Source: Allium sativum
Lineage: Eukaryota; Streptophyta; Magnoliopsida; Asparagales; Amaryllidaceae
Reading direction: 5' to 3'
DNA: 64,000 bases
Assembly: GCA_030737875.1 (NCBI GenBank)
Contig: CM060912.1
Span: 331,564,731-331,628,730, forward strand
In this document: positions 20,502 through 32,800 of the stretch, in pieces
How the letters are laid out: each line of letters opens with the position of its first letter
Position numbering within the stretch: the first letter of the stretch is position 1
Notes under the pieces: model-generated
Seen by the model: the letters and a program-made list of their open reading frames with translations, nothing else
Database searches by the model: none
What the model was told of the DNA's origin: nothing
Program-made: the position numbers and the translations under genes

Positions 20502-23259
20502 TGGTCCTAATCCCGAAATCCCGAATGGGCCTAGCTGCTAATTTCCCTATTAAGCCCATTTAAGAAGTTTTTCACCTTCTAAACCTTATTTCAGCCATAT
20601 CTCCCAAACGATAAGTCCGCTTGGCAAATGTGACCGCTCTACGGAAATCTAAACCATCATCCGAATCCAATGGATGTGGTTTTAGGTCAAAACTCCTTAC
20701 CAATCAAAAGTTGTGGTCAAAACAAGATTCACTAGGGGTAAAATGGTCATTTAAAAATCGGCAAAAATCTTGAACATAGGAAATGACCCTAATAGTCGTT
20801 CCCTAAAGATACACGACTATACGTCCTCATATGAAAAAGAAATAAATATTCTATGATCCTTCGATACGTAGAATGCGGGTTGTTACATATATAATCGATA
20901 TCAATTTCCGTATCTGACTAATAATATAAATGGAATAACAACAAAGCCTTTTAAATTCCATATATATTGATAGTCTTCCTCCACAGAAGCTCATTTTGAT
21001 TATTATCAAATCGAATTCCATTCAATTCCAATTTAATATATTAAATTGGAAACTTTACTTTGGAAAATTTCCGTTAAATCTTAATAAAAAGATTTATAAA
21101 TTCCAAATCATATTTCACTGTAAATCGGGTTAAAGAACGAATGTCGTTAAAAACACAGTTCACAATAAACCCGTTTCACATTCCATTTTATTCCAGTTAA
21201 ATGTTAATTAACTGGAAACACTAATAATCTTAAATAAAAGATTTATTCTTTTAACACGGGGTTCAAGAACAGTGTTATTTAAGACACCATTCACGACAAA
21301 CCCAAAATCCAATTTGATATTAAATACAAGGCTTTGAATAGAAATTATATCGGCTTATATTCAATATCAAATTCTGAAATCAACAAATATCGTATTGGGA
21401 ATAACGATATATATATCTACCAAATTCCTCTGTAATATCCATATAATCATGGAATCCAATATTGAAATATTCCGAAGATAATTTTAATTCAAATCCATTC
21501 CAGTTCATATATTGGAAATTCTGATTAATTTTTAAAACCATTTCAAATCCAATTTATTTATTTAGAAATATTAGATTATAATTCTAGTTTATAACTAGTT
21601 CATTTTGATAAAAGTATATTTTTATCTTTACAAACGTGGAATTTTTCATCCAAATTCATTCGAAATCATTCATTATGATTTAACATAAATTATTGATAAT
21701 TTTAATAATTTTACCAAGGCCCATACAGTCAATATTCATAAACGGTCATCGAACTGCACTTACAACGACCTTTTCCAAATTTTATTTGGACATAATTCCA
21801 AATCCAACCATTAGATTTCAAATATTTTATACTCTCTGGAAAGCACTTTTCGATACGAACCCAAGGGTTTCGGTTTTAGGAGAATCCGACGTTCAGATCT
21901 CCCGTAATGTCAATTCGAAGTCAATGGTCGAAATTCGCGAACTGCTGCGGCGCGTTTTGTTCAGGCCATTAAATATATATATATATATATTATATTTCAT
22001 CAATTTCCATTTAAAACATATTTTATAAATCGTTTAAAATTCATTTTCAAAACGATTTCAACTTCATATTCAATTCCTAATCAAAATTGAATATTCCATA
22101 TCATTAATATGTAAATGATAATATTTTCAAAACATTAGCTTTTGAAATCACTTCCTTTTCGATATTCGTTATAAAAATGAATAAATCGATATAATTATCG
22201 TTCACGTCAAAATGGCACTAATTTAAACAACTTGGCTTTATATATTTAAATATTTTCGTGTCCATCCCAAATCGGACATCAAAATCATATTTTGATCCAT
22301 TAGTAAATATTATTTTAAAATATTAGTTATTTTAAAATATTTATTACTCGTCATTTTAAAATATTCTTTAATTTAAAATATTTGTTCTTTCTGAATTGGA
22401 ATCAGACACAATCAATTACCATATAATTTTATTATATGGGTTTGATACACACATGTACACAACAATCATCAAATACAGTCAACCATCATCCAGAGTGCAT
22501 TACACAACTGCATAAGCGTTCAATACAAATAATTAACGCTTACAACAGTTTGTCAACCCATCGATTGACATACAACTAAATATTGGGATTAGTGTATGTC
22601 CAATATCGTCCCAATGCCCGTGTGGGGTTTACAAACACTAATTATTATTTGTGCAGTTGGGCGATGTGTAAAATATAACGTCCCAATCAATATCATTCAA
22701 ATATGTGTACATAAACAAATCGTCCGATTTGTAAATGAATATTTAATTTATTCATATACACGTTAAAAATTATATTTTTAACAAAAACTTATTTATTTCA
22801 ACTCATGAATATTTTATACAGTTCATTTATACAACAAAAATGATATTTTTATTGTTCTAACATTTTTAGAAAATTTCGGTAGCGTAACGGCGTGATACTA
22901 GAACTAGAATAAGGTCTAGCCTTATCCCTCGCCTAACAATGGCTCGCGCCATATACAAACCAAAGTCTAATTAATTCTTTTCACTTCCCAAACCAAATTC
23001 AATCAAATAAACCAATCAGCCAAACAACCAAACAAACATGGTTTCAAACAAAGGTGTCGGGTGCTACTAAGCACCGTCTGCATCCTAGTATATATTTTTT
23101 ACTATAAAATAAATTAAAGTGAGAAGTTCTCATCTTTGGGTTCCACTCCTCCATTCTTTATTTCTAAATGGTATGGTTTTGGATTTGTCTCCCGTGCGTT
23201 GTGTCCTTCACCGTGTTTTCTTTGAAATTTGTTTCACACAGTTTATATTAAAAATCATA

Positions 23260-23940
23260 TTTTTAATCAACAGCATTTATATTTAAAAATCACATTTTTA
23301 TACTATTAAAAATTATATCTTTATATTGCTCCTATATATATAATGATCATATTTTTAATTTAATACCAATATAAAAATCATATTTTTAAACCGCTACTTC
23401 ATATATAAAAAGTTTATTTTTATATCGTTACTCATATAATAAAAATCATACTTTTATCGCGCCGTTCAAATAAATAAAAATCACATTTTTAATTTTCTAT
23501 TCACATAATAAAAATCATATTTTTATCGCTCCATTCAAAAAATAAAAATCACATTTTTAATTCGCTACATATATAAAAATATTATTTTTATATTCACTAT
23601 TATATAAAAATCATATTTTTATATTATGAAAAATCATATCATTTCATTATTTTAAAAATATAATCTTCTCTGTTTTAAAAATCTAATCTTTACTATTTTA
23701 AAAATCTAATCTTTACTACTTTAAAAATCTAATCTTTTCATAACAAAAATCTTAGCTATTCATTATCAAAAATCTTAGCTTTTCATAAATAAAAATTTAG
23801 TTTTTCCTATAATAAAAAATTAGTTTTTCTTATAAAATAAAATCAATTCTTCTTATAAAAAAATCAGTTCTTCTAATAAAAAAATCAAATTTTCCTATAT
23901 AAAAAAAAATCATTTTTTCCTATGAAATAAAATTTAAAAA
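23260..23940. repeat. Degenerate array of AAAAATCATATTTTTAT-like units in E
   Basis: Many short imperfect units combining AAAAATC and ATATTTTTA or TTAGCTTTTC; each unit is close to an inverted repeat. Related arrays lie at 1640-1890, 18980-19260 and 28430-28990. Confidence 0.75.
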
Positions 23941-24116
23941 CTCAATGTTTTTTTCCTTCTCGATCGAAGGGGAGCATGGCGGTTCATCAGAGGTGGTGTA
24001 GGGTGTTGGCGGCTAGGGGGAGGTGCGGGAGTTTGGTGGTGAGGTGGGCGTCGATGGGGACGGTGCTACGTGGGTGCTCACAGTTTTTGGGAGAAGAGAG
24101 AGGAGCGAGGGAGGAG

Positions 24117-24121
24117 GGGGT
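24117..24121. repeat. Probable left target duplication of element B
   Basis: GGGGT directly before the B LTR start TGAGACGACCC. The partner lies beyond the window, so it cannot be confirmed. Confidence 0.35.
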
Positions 24122-25922
24122 TGAGACGACCCGAACTTCCCCGTGAAGGAAAGAACGGATTGAATTGAGAACAAGACGAATCAAAACACGAATAGAAGAA
24201 CATTTCCTTGTATATTACAACAATTTCATCATAATACCATAATATACAGAGTATGAATAAATAAAATACATTCAATAAATATCAGAGATTACAATATATT
24301 ACATAGCAGCGAAATAATAATAAATAACACAACTGAAAGAAATATACGGAAACAGAGCTTCCCGAATATCATTCCAGCTGTAAACCAGGATCCTGTGAAT
24401 ATAAATCTGCAAAACCAAAACTACTAGCTTCCCGTGTGGAAAATAGGTGCACCTAGAGTTTAGGTTAAAACAATAAACTCCAGGTCAGTCATGTGACTGG
24501 TGTGAGAACTAAAACAGTTATTAATCTTTATTTTAAAGTTAGGTAAATCATGGGACCACGCCATATAACACGGAACGAGTTTCCTCCCAAGAATACCAGT
24601 GCATAAAAACAACAACGCAATGCTAAGTAAAGAACAATGAAGCATTATAAGACCTAGGTCCCATCACACAATGCAACGCAAGCCGGAGGATAGGGTTTTA
24701 CCTTATAATAGACAAAGAATGCTTGATACACTAAATTTCATCTTTTATTATTACTACAAGTGAAGAAAACAATTTCAAATATAAATGTATCAATCATAGA
24801 CGGCATGGGTACCATATATCATGTCGCCATACTAGTTCTACAATTAAAACTGCATGATGTCGTATTGGAAGTTGGATTTCCATCTGTGAACCAAAGCAAG
24901 GGATCATCCTTACCGCTTCGAGACGCTCTAGCCTGCCCTTCAGGCAAGCCTTGGATCATCAGGGTCGGTCCACATGGAGTGGATTAAAATGCCTGAACAT
25001 GCGTTTCCCCGCCCTATGGGGTGAAAACTGGTCATATCCGACCAAACTATCGACCCCGGAACGACCGATATAACCGAGGTTCCTCGCTATCCATCATCTA
25101 CATAAGTAAAATGTTCGGGTGTGTAAAACCCAAAACACTACTCCTAGCTAGAAAGAAACGCATGCCCTCTCTAATGTCCTCTCCCGGGGTGTGAGGCTCG
25201 CGAATTAATGCTACACAAAGCTACGCTATATTAAAGCCGTGCTTTGATCATCAACCCCAAGACTCTGCTTTTCAACAGAAGCCTTGATCATTTGCATCTC
25301 AGTATGCCACATAGGAAATTCACGCTATGCAACCGATGTATATCTATCACACAGAATGAAATCTGATGTCAGACACACATCATTTACAAGTTCGTTCTGG
25401 GACTGAACAAAACCGGAGGCGCCTTATTCCTCCCCAATATGTCCAATACAGGGGAGAGGCCCTCGTATATCTGTCGATCTCCAAGCATGTCTGGACGATC
25501 ACCACTGATTACCTTGCGTTGGGTGTACACCCCAATCAAGATATCAGCAATCATCCAAAGGATGTGAAGACCTCCGGTCTTCAACCACCGTCTTCATTCT
25601 CGACACATCGTCGAATCAGTTATTCAGAATGAGATAAACTCGGTCTTTCTGAATAACTCGCGTATATAATAAACAATGCCATAAAAACTCAACATACGCC
25701 TCATTCCAATCCAGAATATTTCTTTATCCAAATATTCATATACTTCGGGAAAGGTTTCAATTAATTTTATCAAAGATAAATTCTTTAAATTTATTCTTTA
25801 ATCTTCCTTTGGATATCATTTCAATCTAATTGAAGATGCATTAAAACTCCACTTGGTTTTAATCTTCCCAAAAATCAATATTAACGATAGTTTAACTTGG
25901 GAAATTATATCATGTCTTTAAC

Positions 25923-26706
25923 TGGGTTAAAGAACCAATGTCCTTTAAAACACGGTTCACGATAAACCCAAAATCACATTCCATTCCATCAGCCTTTAAC
26001 CGTAAATTAGCAAGTGAACAATTCCCTAAGTATTAATTAAACCCGAAGGCCGAAACCAACATCAGATCAATACCCAGGAAACCATTTAACTTAACTAATG
26101 TCCAGTTAGTTTCTGATTTTCTTAACTCTGTTGGGTCTAAGAAAAGTATTATTAAAGATACCATTCACGACAACCGAAAATCACATTCCATTAACAATGG
26201 AATCTTCATGGAAAACAAATCGATATATATAATCGATATAAACTTCCATATCCAACCGATAATATAAATGGAATAACGACAAGGCCTTTAAATTCCATAT
26301 ATATTAACTGTCTTCCTCAACAGAAACTTCCTTCAATTATTACTAAATCGAATTCCATTCAATTTCAATTTAATATGTTAAATTGGAAATCTTTACTTTG
26401 GATAATCTCCTTTGAATCTTAACAAAAGATTTATAAATTCTAAATCCCATTTTACTGTAAATCGGGTTAAAGAACGAATGTCGCTAAAACATAGTTCACA
26501 ACAAACCCAATTCACATTCCATCAGTCTCTAACCATAAATTAGTAAGAGAAAATTCCCTCAGTGTTAACCCCGAAGGCCGAAACCAACATCAGATCAATA
26601 CCCATGAAACCATTCAACTTAACTAATCTCTAGTCAGTTTCTAATTTTCTAAACTCCATTGGGTTTAAGAACAATATTATTAAAGATACCATTCACGACA
26701 ACCCAA
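25923..26706 (-). repeat. Tandem GGGTT / AACCC hairpin modules in B LTR
   Basis: Units of about 50 bp starting GGGTTTAAGAAC and ending TTCACGACAAACCC recur near 25923, 26130, 26463 and 26659. Ends pair as TGGGTT / AACCCA, as TTGGGTT / AACCCAA, and in E as CGGGTT / AACCCG. Confidence 0.55.
26043..26062 (-). other. Shared 20-nt core, copy 1 in B LTR
   Basis: CCGAAGGCCGAAACCAACAT. An identical core lies at 26571-26590. Two-base variants occur in TK1 (12510-12529) and TK2 (60241-60260, opposite strand but same sense orientation). Confidence 0.6.
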
Positions 26707-28342
26707 AATCCAATTTGTATTAAATACAAGTCTCTGAATAGAAAATATGTCGGCTTATATTCAATATCAAATTCTGAAATCAACAAATATCGTATTGGAA
26801 ATAACGATATATATATCTTTCAAATTCCTATAACAATATCTGTATAATCACGAAATCCAACATCGAAATATTCCGAAGACAATTTCGATTCAAATCCATT
26901 TCCAATTTACATATCGGAACCTCTGGTTATTTTTAAAAATCATTTCAAATTTGATTTATTTATTTTCAAAATATTTGGATTATAATTCTGGTTCATAACT
27001 AGTTCATTTCGATAAAAATCTATTTTTTGCTTTTCAAATATGAGATTTTTCACCCCAATTCTTTCCAAATCATTTCTTATGATTTTACACTAATTATTAA
27101 TATTTTAAATAATTTTTATCAAGACCCGTACAGTCGATTTCCATAAAAGGCCATCGAACTACACTTACAGCGACCTTTTCCAAATTTGATTTGGACATAA
27201 TTCTAAGTCCCACTATTAGATTTCAAATCTCTAATATTTGTTAGAAAGCTCTTTTCGATACGAACCCAAAGGTTCCGGTTTTAGGAGAATCCGACGGTCG
27301 GATCTCCCGTAACGTCCGTTCGAAGTCAATGGTCGAATTTCGTGAACTGCCGCAGCGCGGCGCGATCTATTCAAGCCATTATATTATATATATAATACAT
27401 ATAATATACATTTCATCGATTTCCATTTGAAACATATTTTATAAATCGTTTTAAATTCGTTTTCAAAATGATTTCAACTTCATATTCAATTTCAAATCAA
27501 AATTGAATATTCCATATCATCGATATATAAATGATAGTATTTTCAAAACATTAGATTTTGAAATCAATTCCTTTTCGATATTCACTATAAAATTGAATAA
27601 AATCTATATAAATATCGTTCACATCCAAATGGTGTAAATCTAATCAACACGACATTATATATTTAAATATTTTCGTGTCCATCCCAAATCGGACATCAAA
27701 ATCATATTTTGATTCTTTTCTGAATATTATTTAAAATATTTGTTATTTTAAAATAATCGTTTTTTTAATATTCATTCTTTCTGAACTGGAATCAGGCATA
27801 GTCAATTATCATATAATTTGATTTATATGGATTTCATACACACATGTACACAACAACCATTAACCACAGTCAACCATCATTCAAAGTGCATTCTACACTG
27901 CATAAGCATCAAATATAAATATTTAACGCTTACAACAACCTGTCAATCCATCGATCGACATACAACTAATTATTGGGACTAGTGTATGTCATATATCATC
28001 CCAATACCCGTGTGGGGTTTCAATCAACAAATACAGATTTATTTGTGCAGTTGGGCGATGTGTAAAATTTATCGTCCCAATCAATATCAGTCGAATGTGT
28101 TTACATAAACAAATCGTCCGATTTGTTTATAAATATTTATTTTATTCATATATACTTTAAAAATTATATTTTTAACTATAAAATATTTATTTTCATTCCA
28201 CATCAAATAATCAATTTTCACAACACATCAATCAAACAAACAAGTCATCTATGGTCTGTGGACGACGGGTGTCGGGTGCTGCAAAGCACCATCTGCATCC
28301 TAGTATATATTTCAACTAGAAAATAAAATAAAAGTGAGAAGT

Positions 28343-28348
28343 TCTCAC
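28343..28348 (-). other. Putative 5' splice site GTGAGA in B LTR
   Basis: Sense GCTAAG then GTGAGAAC; the C counterpart is GCAAG then GTGAGAAAT at 37328-37333. Confidence 0.3.
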
Positions 28349-28429
28349 CTTAGCAAAACCAAACACCGCAACTCTTCTTATGTAGAAAATCTTTGCCGCG
28401 TTTCCAACGAGATCTGTTTCACGCAGTAT

Positions 28430-28990
28430 ATGTTAAAAATCATGTTTTTAACTTTGCTACACATATAAAAATCATATTCTTATTTTACTTTTATGATAAT
28501 AAAAATCTCCCTTTTAGATTATTAAAAATCTCTCCTTTACGGAAATAAAAAATCTAATTCAAATGAAAGATCTAATCTTTTCCAAATCAAAGATCTAACC
28601 TATAAACAAAAATATGATCTTTCCCTCTTCAAAAACCATAGCTTTCTATATTATTAAAAATCCTATTTTTACTTCGATAAAAATCATATCTTTATTCGCA
28701 TAATAGAAATCATAACTTTCGTATACTAAAATTCGATCTTTCGCTAATAAAAAACATGGCTTTATATTATTACAAATAGTATTTTTATGTAACTAAAACT
28801 CATGTTTTGATATGATTAAAAATCATACTTTTATACGATTACAAACCTCACCTTTACATACATAAAAATCGAACCTTTATGTTAAATAAAAATCATATCT
28901 TTATTTTAAGTAAAAATCATATTTTTATTTAATAAAAATCACATTTTTAATAAATAAAAATCAAATTTTTATTAACTAGAAATCATATAT
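28430..28990. repeat. A+T array of AAAAATCATATTTTTAT-like units in B LTR
   Basis: Equivalent of 23260-23940; imperfect short units, no coding. Confidence 0.7.
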
Positions 28991-29059
28991 AAAACTCTAA
29001 ACTTGAATCAATGGTTGTTCACGTATAAAATTGAAATTGAAATTAACATAAAAAAGAAA

Positions 29060-29330
29060 CTTACTGTATTTTCGGACGTTGGTGGTTGGGGGCGGCCAGA
29101 GGTTGCTTAGACGGGGTGGGGGAGGCAAAGTGACGGTCGTGGTGGTCGGAGGTGGACCCATGGGCTGGGGTGGTTTTCCATGGAGTTTAGGGTTGGGGGG
29201 TTTCAACGGGGCGACAGCTTGGCGTGTGGGGGTCGCGATGGGGGTCGCGATGGAAGCCCGTCTGTTTTTTTTCTTTTTCATTTTTCTTTTTAGAACTGAA
29301 TGGAAATGGGGGGTTGACTTTGAACGGGAA
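29060..29330 (-). other. GC-rich island of B LTR with proline-rich open frame
   Basis: The sense strand has a possible TATA (TATAAA, 29344-29349), then an ATG at 29281 opening a basic, proline- and threonine-rich frame (starts MKKKKNRRAS, runs such as PPQPMGPPP and TVTLPPPP). The frame reaches a consensus donor (GTAAGT, 29059-29064) and stops at 28997 if read through. The same island in A and E reads differently, so selection for a protein is doubtful. It could be a leader exon. Confidence 0.3.
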
Positions 29331-30244
29331 AAGCATTGGGGGGTTTATAAAATATATTTCTTAAATTAATTTTATTTCAAAAAGTTAGTTTTAAATTCAA
29401 ACTCTGAATCGAGCCCAACGGCTATCACCGCTAGCTAACTACCCTTATTCCGAACACAATGGGATATATTCCGTAATCCAATTCGGCTGTTACGATCAGT
29501 TTTCCTTTAAATTAAAATATAAATCATTATATTTTATTTTTAAACGTGCATTTCAATTTACTAGGGTCACATACTGACTCTAAAAATTCCAGAAAAATTA
29601 TCCCTAGCTTCGTATTGACGATACTGGTCCTAACAAAACTAGTTTCGTCCAATTTGGAGACCGTTTGAAAAATGGCCATTTTCTGGTCGATCCAAATTGA
29701 CTAAAATTGTCAAAACACGTTTTACTTCGCCATGCTCACATATCGATTCGGAAAATTATGAATTTTGGAATCTAGCAATAACTTGACATCTCGGATCCAA
29801 CAAAAGTAGTTTCGTCGAAAACGGAGGTCGTTTGTAAAATTTCCATTTTTAAGGGCCAAAATTCCATAGCGAATATTCTGAATTTTCAACTGGACATAAC
29901 TTTTTTTTTCCGCTATGAAATTTCAATTTTTTGGATTCGTTGGAAAGATATTCTCAAAAAGATTCTAATATTTTTGGTTTCTCTATAATCCGGTTTTGAA
30001 TCATGTACATTCATTTGAAATTTGAAATCGAATTTTCAAACCACCGCGCCATTTTAAATTCCTTTTATAAATAAAAATAATTATTTATATTCTAACGACG
30101 ATTCAAATAAATATATACATTCTAAATCTATTCAAAATAAATTTCTCATCATTATTATTTAAAATAATTCATTTTAAATAATCAGAATTCATCAAAATTG
30201 CTAAAATAGAAATTAAATTGGTTTGGATTTTCCTGGTTATTACA

Positions 30245-30258
30245 ATCTCCCCCACTTA
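30245..30258 (-). other. Polypurine tract, element B
   Basis: Sense TAAGTGGGGGAGAT before the 3' LTR. Confidence 0.85.
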
Positions 30259-30926
30259 AAATCTTTTCGTCCTCGAAAAGGAATGGAGCTGAAAGTTGTT
30301 TTGCAAACCAACTCAACTTTCATAATTTTGGCTATGGCTTAAGTTCTTCAACTTTTAAGTTTCTAAGAACTTTTCATGTTTTTCAAAAATTTCGCTAACA
30401 CCCTAAATTTTCGAAAAATTTCGCCATAACTTCCCCTGTACGTAAGCACCGGGAAAATCCCGAAATCGCCATACAGGCCTTTCCAATCCAAAACGAAAAA
30501 GAAACATCCAAGCGGCTAGCCAATCGGCTCATAAAATCATCAAAACCCCAAAGAAATACAATAAACATGTGCCTATTTGTCAGGCAAACAATTTTTTTCC
30601 TCTGCTCTAGCCTCTTTGCAATGACCTGTTTAATGGGTAAACATGTATACGCACACAATTTCAAACAATTTTCGATACAGTACAATATTTGATTCAATTT
30701 GGCCTAAATTTACCGTACATTCACATAATGGTTTAAATGAATAATCACACAAAACAACCATCAATCAATTAGTGAATTAACGTTTCAAATTCATAATTTT
30801 GATACATAGTCAAAAAATCACATTTTTGATGCCAATTCACAACAATAGACCCTATCTAGTTTTGGTTCTCACACCAATCAATTGGAAATATATAGAAATC
30901 CCACTATCGAAACTCGAACACAAATA

Positions 30927-30951
30927 CTGATGATGGTGCACCGATCATCAG
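30927..30951 (-). other. B leader stem-loop with palindromic loop
   Basis: Arms CTGATGAT and ATCATCAG, the same as in A, with loop GGTGCACCG whose first eight bases are self-complementary. It lies 335 nt downstream of the PBS. Confidence 0.75.
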
Positions 30952-31285
30952 AATCATCTCCGGGCGACTAGAGTGTAATTCTATATCTATTCAGTATATT
31001 AAAACTTCGAATACACGTTTGCAAGGTGTATATGCAAAATCTTTATATATTGGATTGCCCAAATTCAATACAAATAAATATTCAAATACGTATAATACGA
31101 TTTAATTTTTCAAAACAAACTTTGTTTACATTTTTATTCCAAAAACACTACTCTTCTCACTCGTTCTAGGTTACTACTGATCCCATCTCTAACGAGTCAT
31201 TTTCATTGGATATTAATAATCCAATCTCTGATGAGTTCTTTCGTATGGTTCTAATGTGTCTTATTCTCGAACTCTGTAAACCAGA

Positions 31286-31297
31286 ACTCTGATACCA
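31286..31297 (-). other. Primer-binding site, element B (tRNA-iMet)
   Basis: Minus strand TGGTATCAGAGT, one mismatch from the usual core, three bases from the 5' LTR. Confidence 0.88.
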
Positions 31298-31300
31298 AAC

Positions 31301-31694
31301 TGAGACGACATGAACTTCCCCATGAAGGAAAGAACAGATTGAATTGAGAACAAGACGAATCAGAACACAAACAGAAGAACATTTCATTGTATATTACAAC
31401 AATTTCATCAGAATACCAGAATATACAGAGTATGAATAAATAAAATACATTCAATAAATATCAGAGATTACAATATATTACATAGTAGCGGAAAAATAAT
31501 ACAAAACACAACTTAAAGGAATATATGGATACAGAGCATTCCGAATATCATTCCAACTATAAAACAGGATCCTGTGAATATAAATCTGCAAAACCAAAGC
31601 TAATAGCTGCCCGTGCGGAAAATAGGGGCACCTAGAGTTTAGGTTAAAACAATAAACTCCAGGTCAGTCATGTGACTGATGTGAGAACTAAAAC
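31301..31694 (-). repeat. Element B right (5') LTR, first 394 bp
   Basis: Starts TGAGACGACATG and matches 24122-24515. It is cut by TK2 after AAAAC (31690-31694), the expected left target duplication of TK2, within the conserved GTGAGAACTAAAAC word. Confidence 0.85.
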
Positions 31695-31901
31695 TGTAAC
31701 ACCTTGAATTTTTGAATAATCAACTTAATTAAATTTAAGAATACTTAATTTCAAATGTGGGAATTAAGGGAAACGGGTTACGCCATTGCGTTCGTCTTGG
31801 AATTCTGGTTGAGATAGAGTCCGAGTTTGCGTAAAACGGATGCCGTATGAAGAAGATATGGACGAACTTAGTTAGGCAGAAAAACCAGAAATGGGCCAGA
31901 A

Positions 31902-32006
31902 TGCACTGGCGCATTTGGGAAGTGCGCCAGAACAAAATTGCACTGGCGCACTTGGGAAGTGCGCCCATGCAATATTGCACTGGTGCACTTGGCAGGTGCG
32001 CCCAGG
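31902..32006 (+). promoter_or_regulatory. U3 array of GCGCAC palindromes, TK2 5' LTR
   Basis: Three inverted repeats of the CTGGCGCACTT / AAGTGCGCC type, 170-280 bp upstream of the TATA box. The 3' LTR copy is 61097-61200. Confidence 0.6.
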
Positions 32007-32178
32007 ACGAGGTAAAAATCTGCACAGATTTCTGAGGCTCTGGTTCGAACAATGAGTCAGCGTTAAGTCATTTCTGACTAGTTAATGAGTCATTAGGGTT
32101 TCTGGATAGTTCTAATCTAGACTGAATGGTTTTGATCAACCCTAAGATCATCGTACGGCTATAATTAAATTGAAATTC

Positions 32179-32186
32179 TATATAAA
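32179..32186 (+). promoter_or_regulatory. TATA box of TK2 5' LTR
   Basis: TATATAAA 485 bp from the LTR start; the 3' LTR copy is at 61374-61381. Confidence 0.6.
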
Positions 32187-32394
32187 CATGGGTAGACTCA
32201 AACCCTAGAATCAAATCAAAATTAGATTAATGGCCGTCATGTTGTCACTCCGTAGCCGCCACTAATTAGAAGCAAATTAAAGACAACAATTCAATTCAAA
32301 TCAAGCCTAAAATTACAACAACAAAATTGTCTACAACAAGGGAACGTAAATCAATTACAGAATTCAGATCCCAGAACTCAAGACCCCTTTTTCG

Positions 32395-32400
32395 GTGAGT
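32395..32400 (+). other. Putative 5' splice site GTGAGT in TK2 5' LTR
   Basis: TTTTTCG then GTGAGT, about 210 nt after the TATA box; kept in the 3' LTR (61600-61605). A matching acceptor lies at 47220-47221 before gag. Confidence 0.4.
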
Positions 32401-32484
32401 TCTAGTCACTTTTAGGTTTAAATAAATAAAAGTGAATCGTGGTAGACTATGATTTGGGTATATGTTGTTTGTAGTTACGCAAGT

Positions 32485-32800
32485 TTATTATTGTGAATCA
32501 AGAGATGATGCAAGTTCATTAATGTTATGAATCACGAACCTATGTAAGTTACCTATGCAAGTTGATAATTTGTTAATTCATGAAACCATGCTAGTTGTTA
32601 TATTGTGGATCATGAACCTATGTAAGTCACCCATGCAAGAGGTTATGTTGTGAATCATGCAAGTTGTTATATTGAGAATCATGAACCTATATAAGTTGTT
32701 GACTATGTTGAGAATCATGAACCTATGATTAGTTGTTAATTCATGAACCTATGCAAGTTGTTATGAATCCATGCAAGTTGTTAATTATGTGGTGAATCAT
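32485..32800. repeat. Array of CCTATGCAAGTTGTTA / GTGAATCATG units
   Basis: Irregular tandem units of about 30-50 bp. The 3' LTR copy is about 61685-62000. The word CCTATGCAAGTT also occurs in reverse in TK1 and TK3 LTRs. Confidence 0.8.

Larger units (their letters stand above)
20201..20887 (-). repeat. LTR fragment X of a different retrotransposon family
   Basis: Its right edge reads GCGGGTTGTTACA, that is a sense LTR start TGTAACAACCCGC. It has a sense TATAAA at 20496-20501 and a consensus splice donor AAG then GTGAGT at 20249-20254. It matches no other element in the window. The left part is missing, and it abuts the broken A LTR. It is probably what remains of an insertion into the E fragment after a deletion that also removed the end of A. 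Confidence 0.7.
20888..24121 (-). repeat. LTR fragment E, A/B family
   Basis: Aligns with B LTR from 26227 to about 29290 and with A. It carries GGGTT / AACCC hairpin modules (21126-21173, 21258-21303), an AT run, the GGTGCT hairpin (23060-23075), an A+T array (23260-23940) and a GC-rich island (23960-24120). It is cut on the left by X and on the right by B. No coding sequence. Confidence 0.8.
24122..30244 (-). repeat. Element B left (3') LTR, complete
   Basis: Runs from TGAGACGACCC to GGTTATTACA. It contains the U5-side module, the covarying hairpin (25519-25535), four or more GGGTT / AACCC modules (for example 25923-25970 and 26659-26706), two copies of the CCGAAGGCCGAAACCAACAT core (26043-26062, 26571-26590), an AT run, the GGTGCT hairpin, an A+T array and the GC-rich island. 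At 6.1 kb it is unusually long for a plant LTR. Confidence 0.88.
30245..31300 (-). other. Element B internal region, non-coding
   Basis: 1056 bp with PBS at 31286-31297 (sense TGGTATCAGAGT), a leader stem-loop at 30927-30951, an LTR-complementary segment at 30859-30880 and the polypurine tract at 30245-30258. No coding homology; co-linear with the A internal region. Confidence 0.8.
24122..31694 (-). mobile_element. LARD-like element B, interrupted by TK2
   Basis: Complete left (3') LTR of 6123 bp, an internal region of 1056 bp and the first 394 bp of the right (5') LTR, where TK2 has inserted; the remainder would lie right of the window. PBS and polypurine tract place it on the minus strand. 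It has no gag or pol. It is a member of the same family as A, with the LTR lengthened by tandemly repeated modules. Confidence 0.88.
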
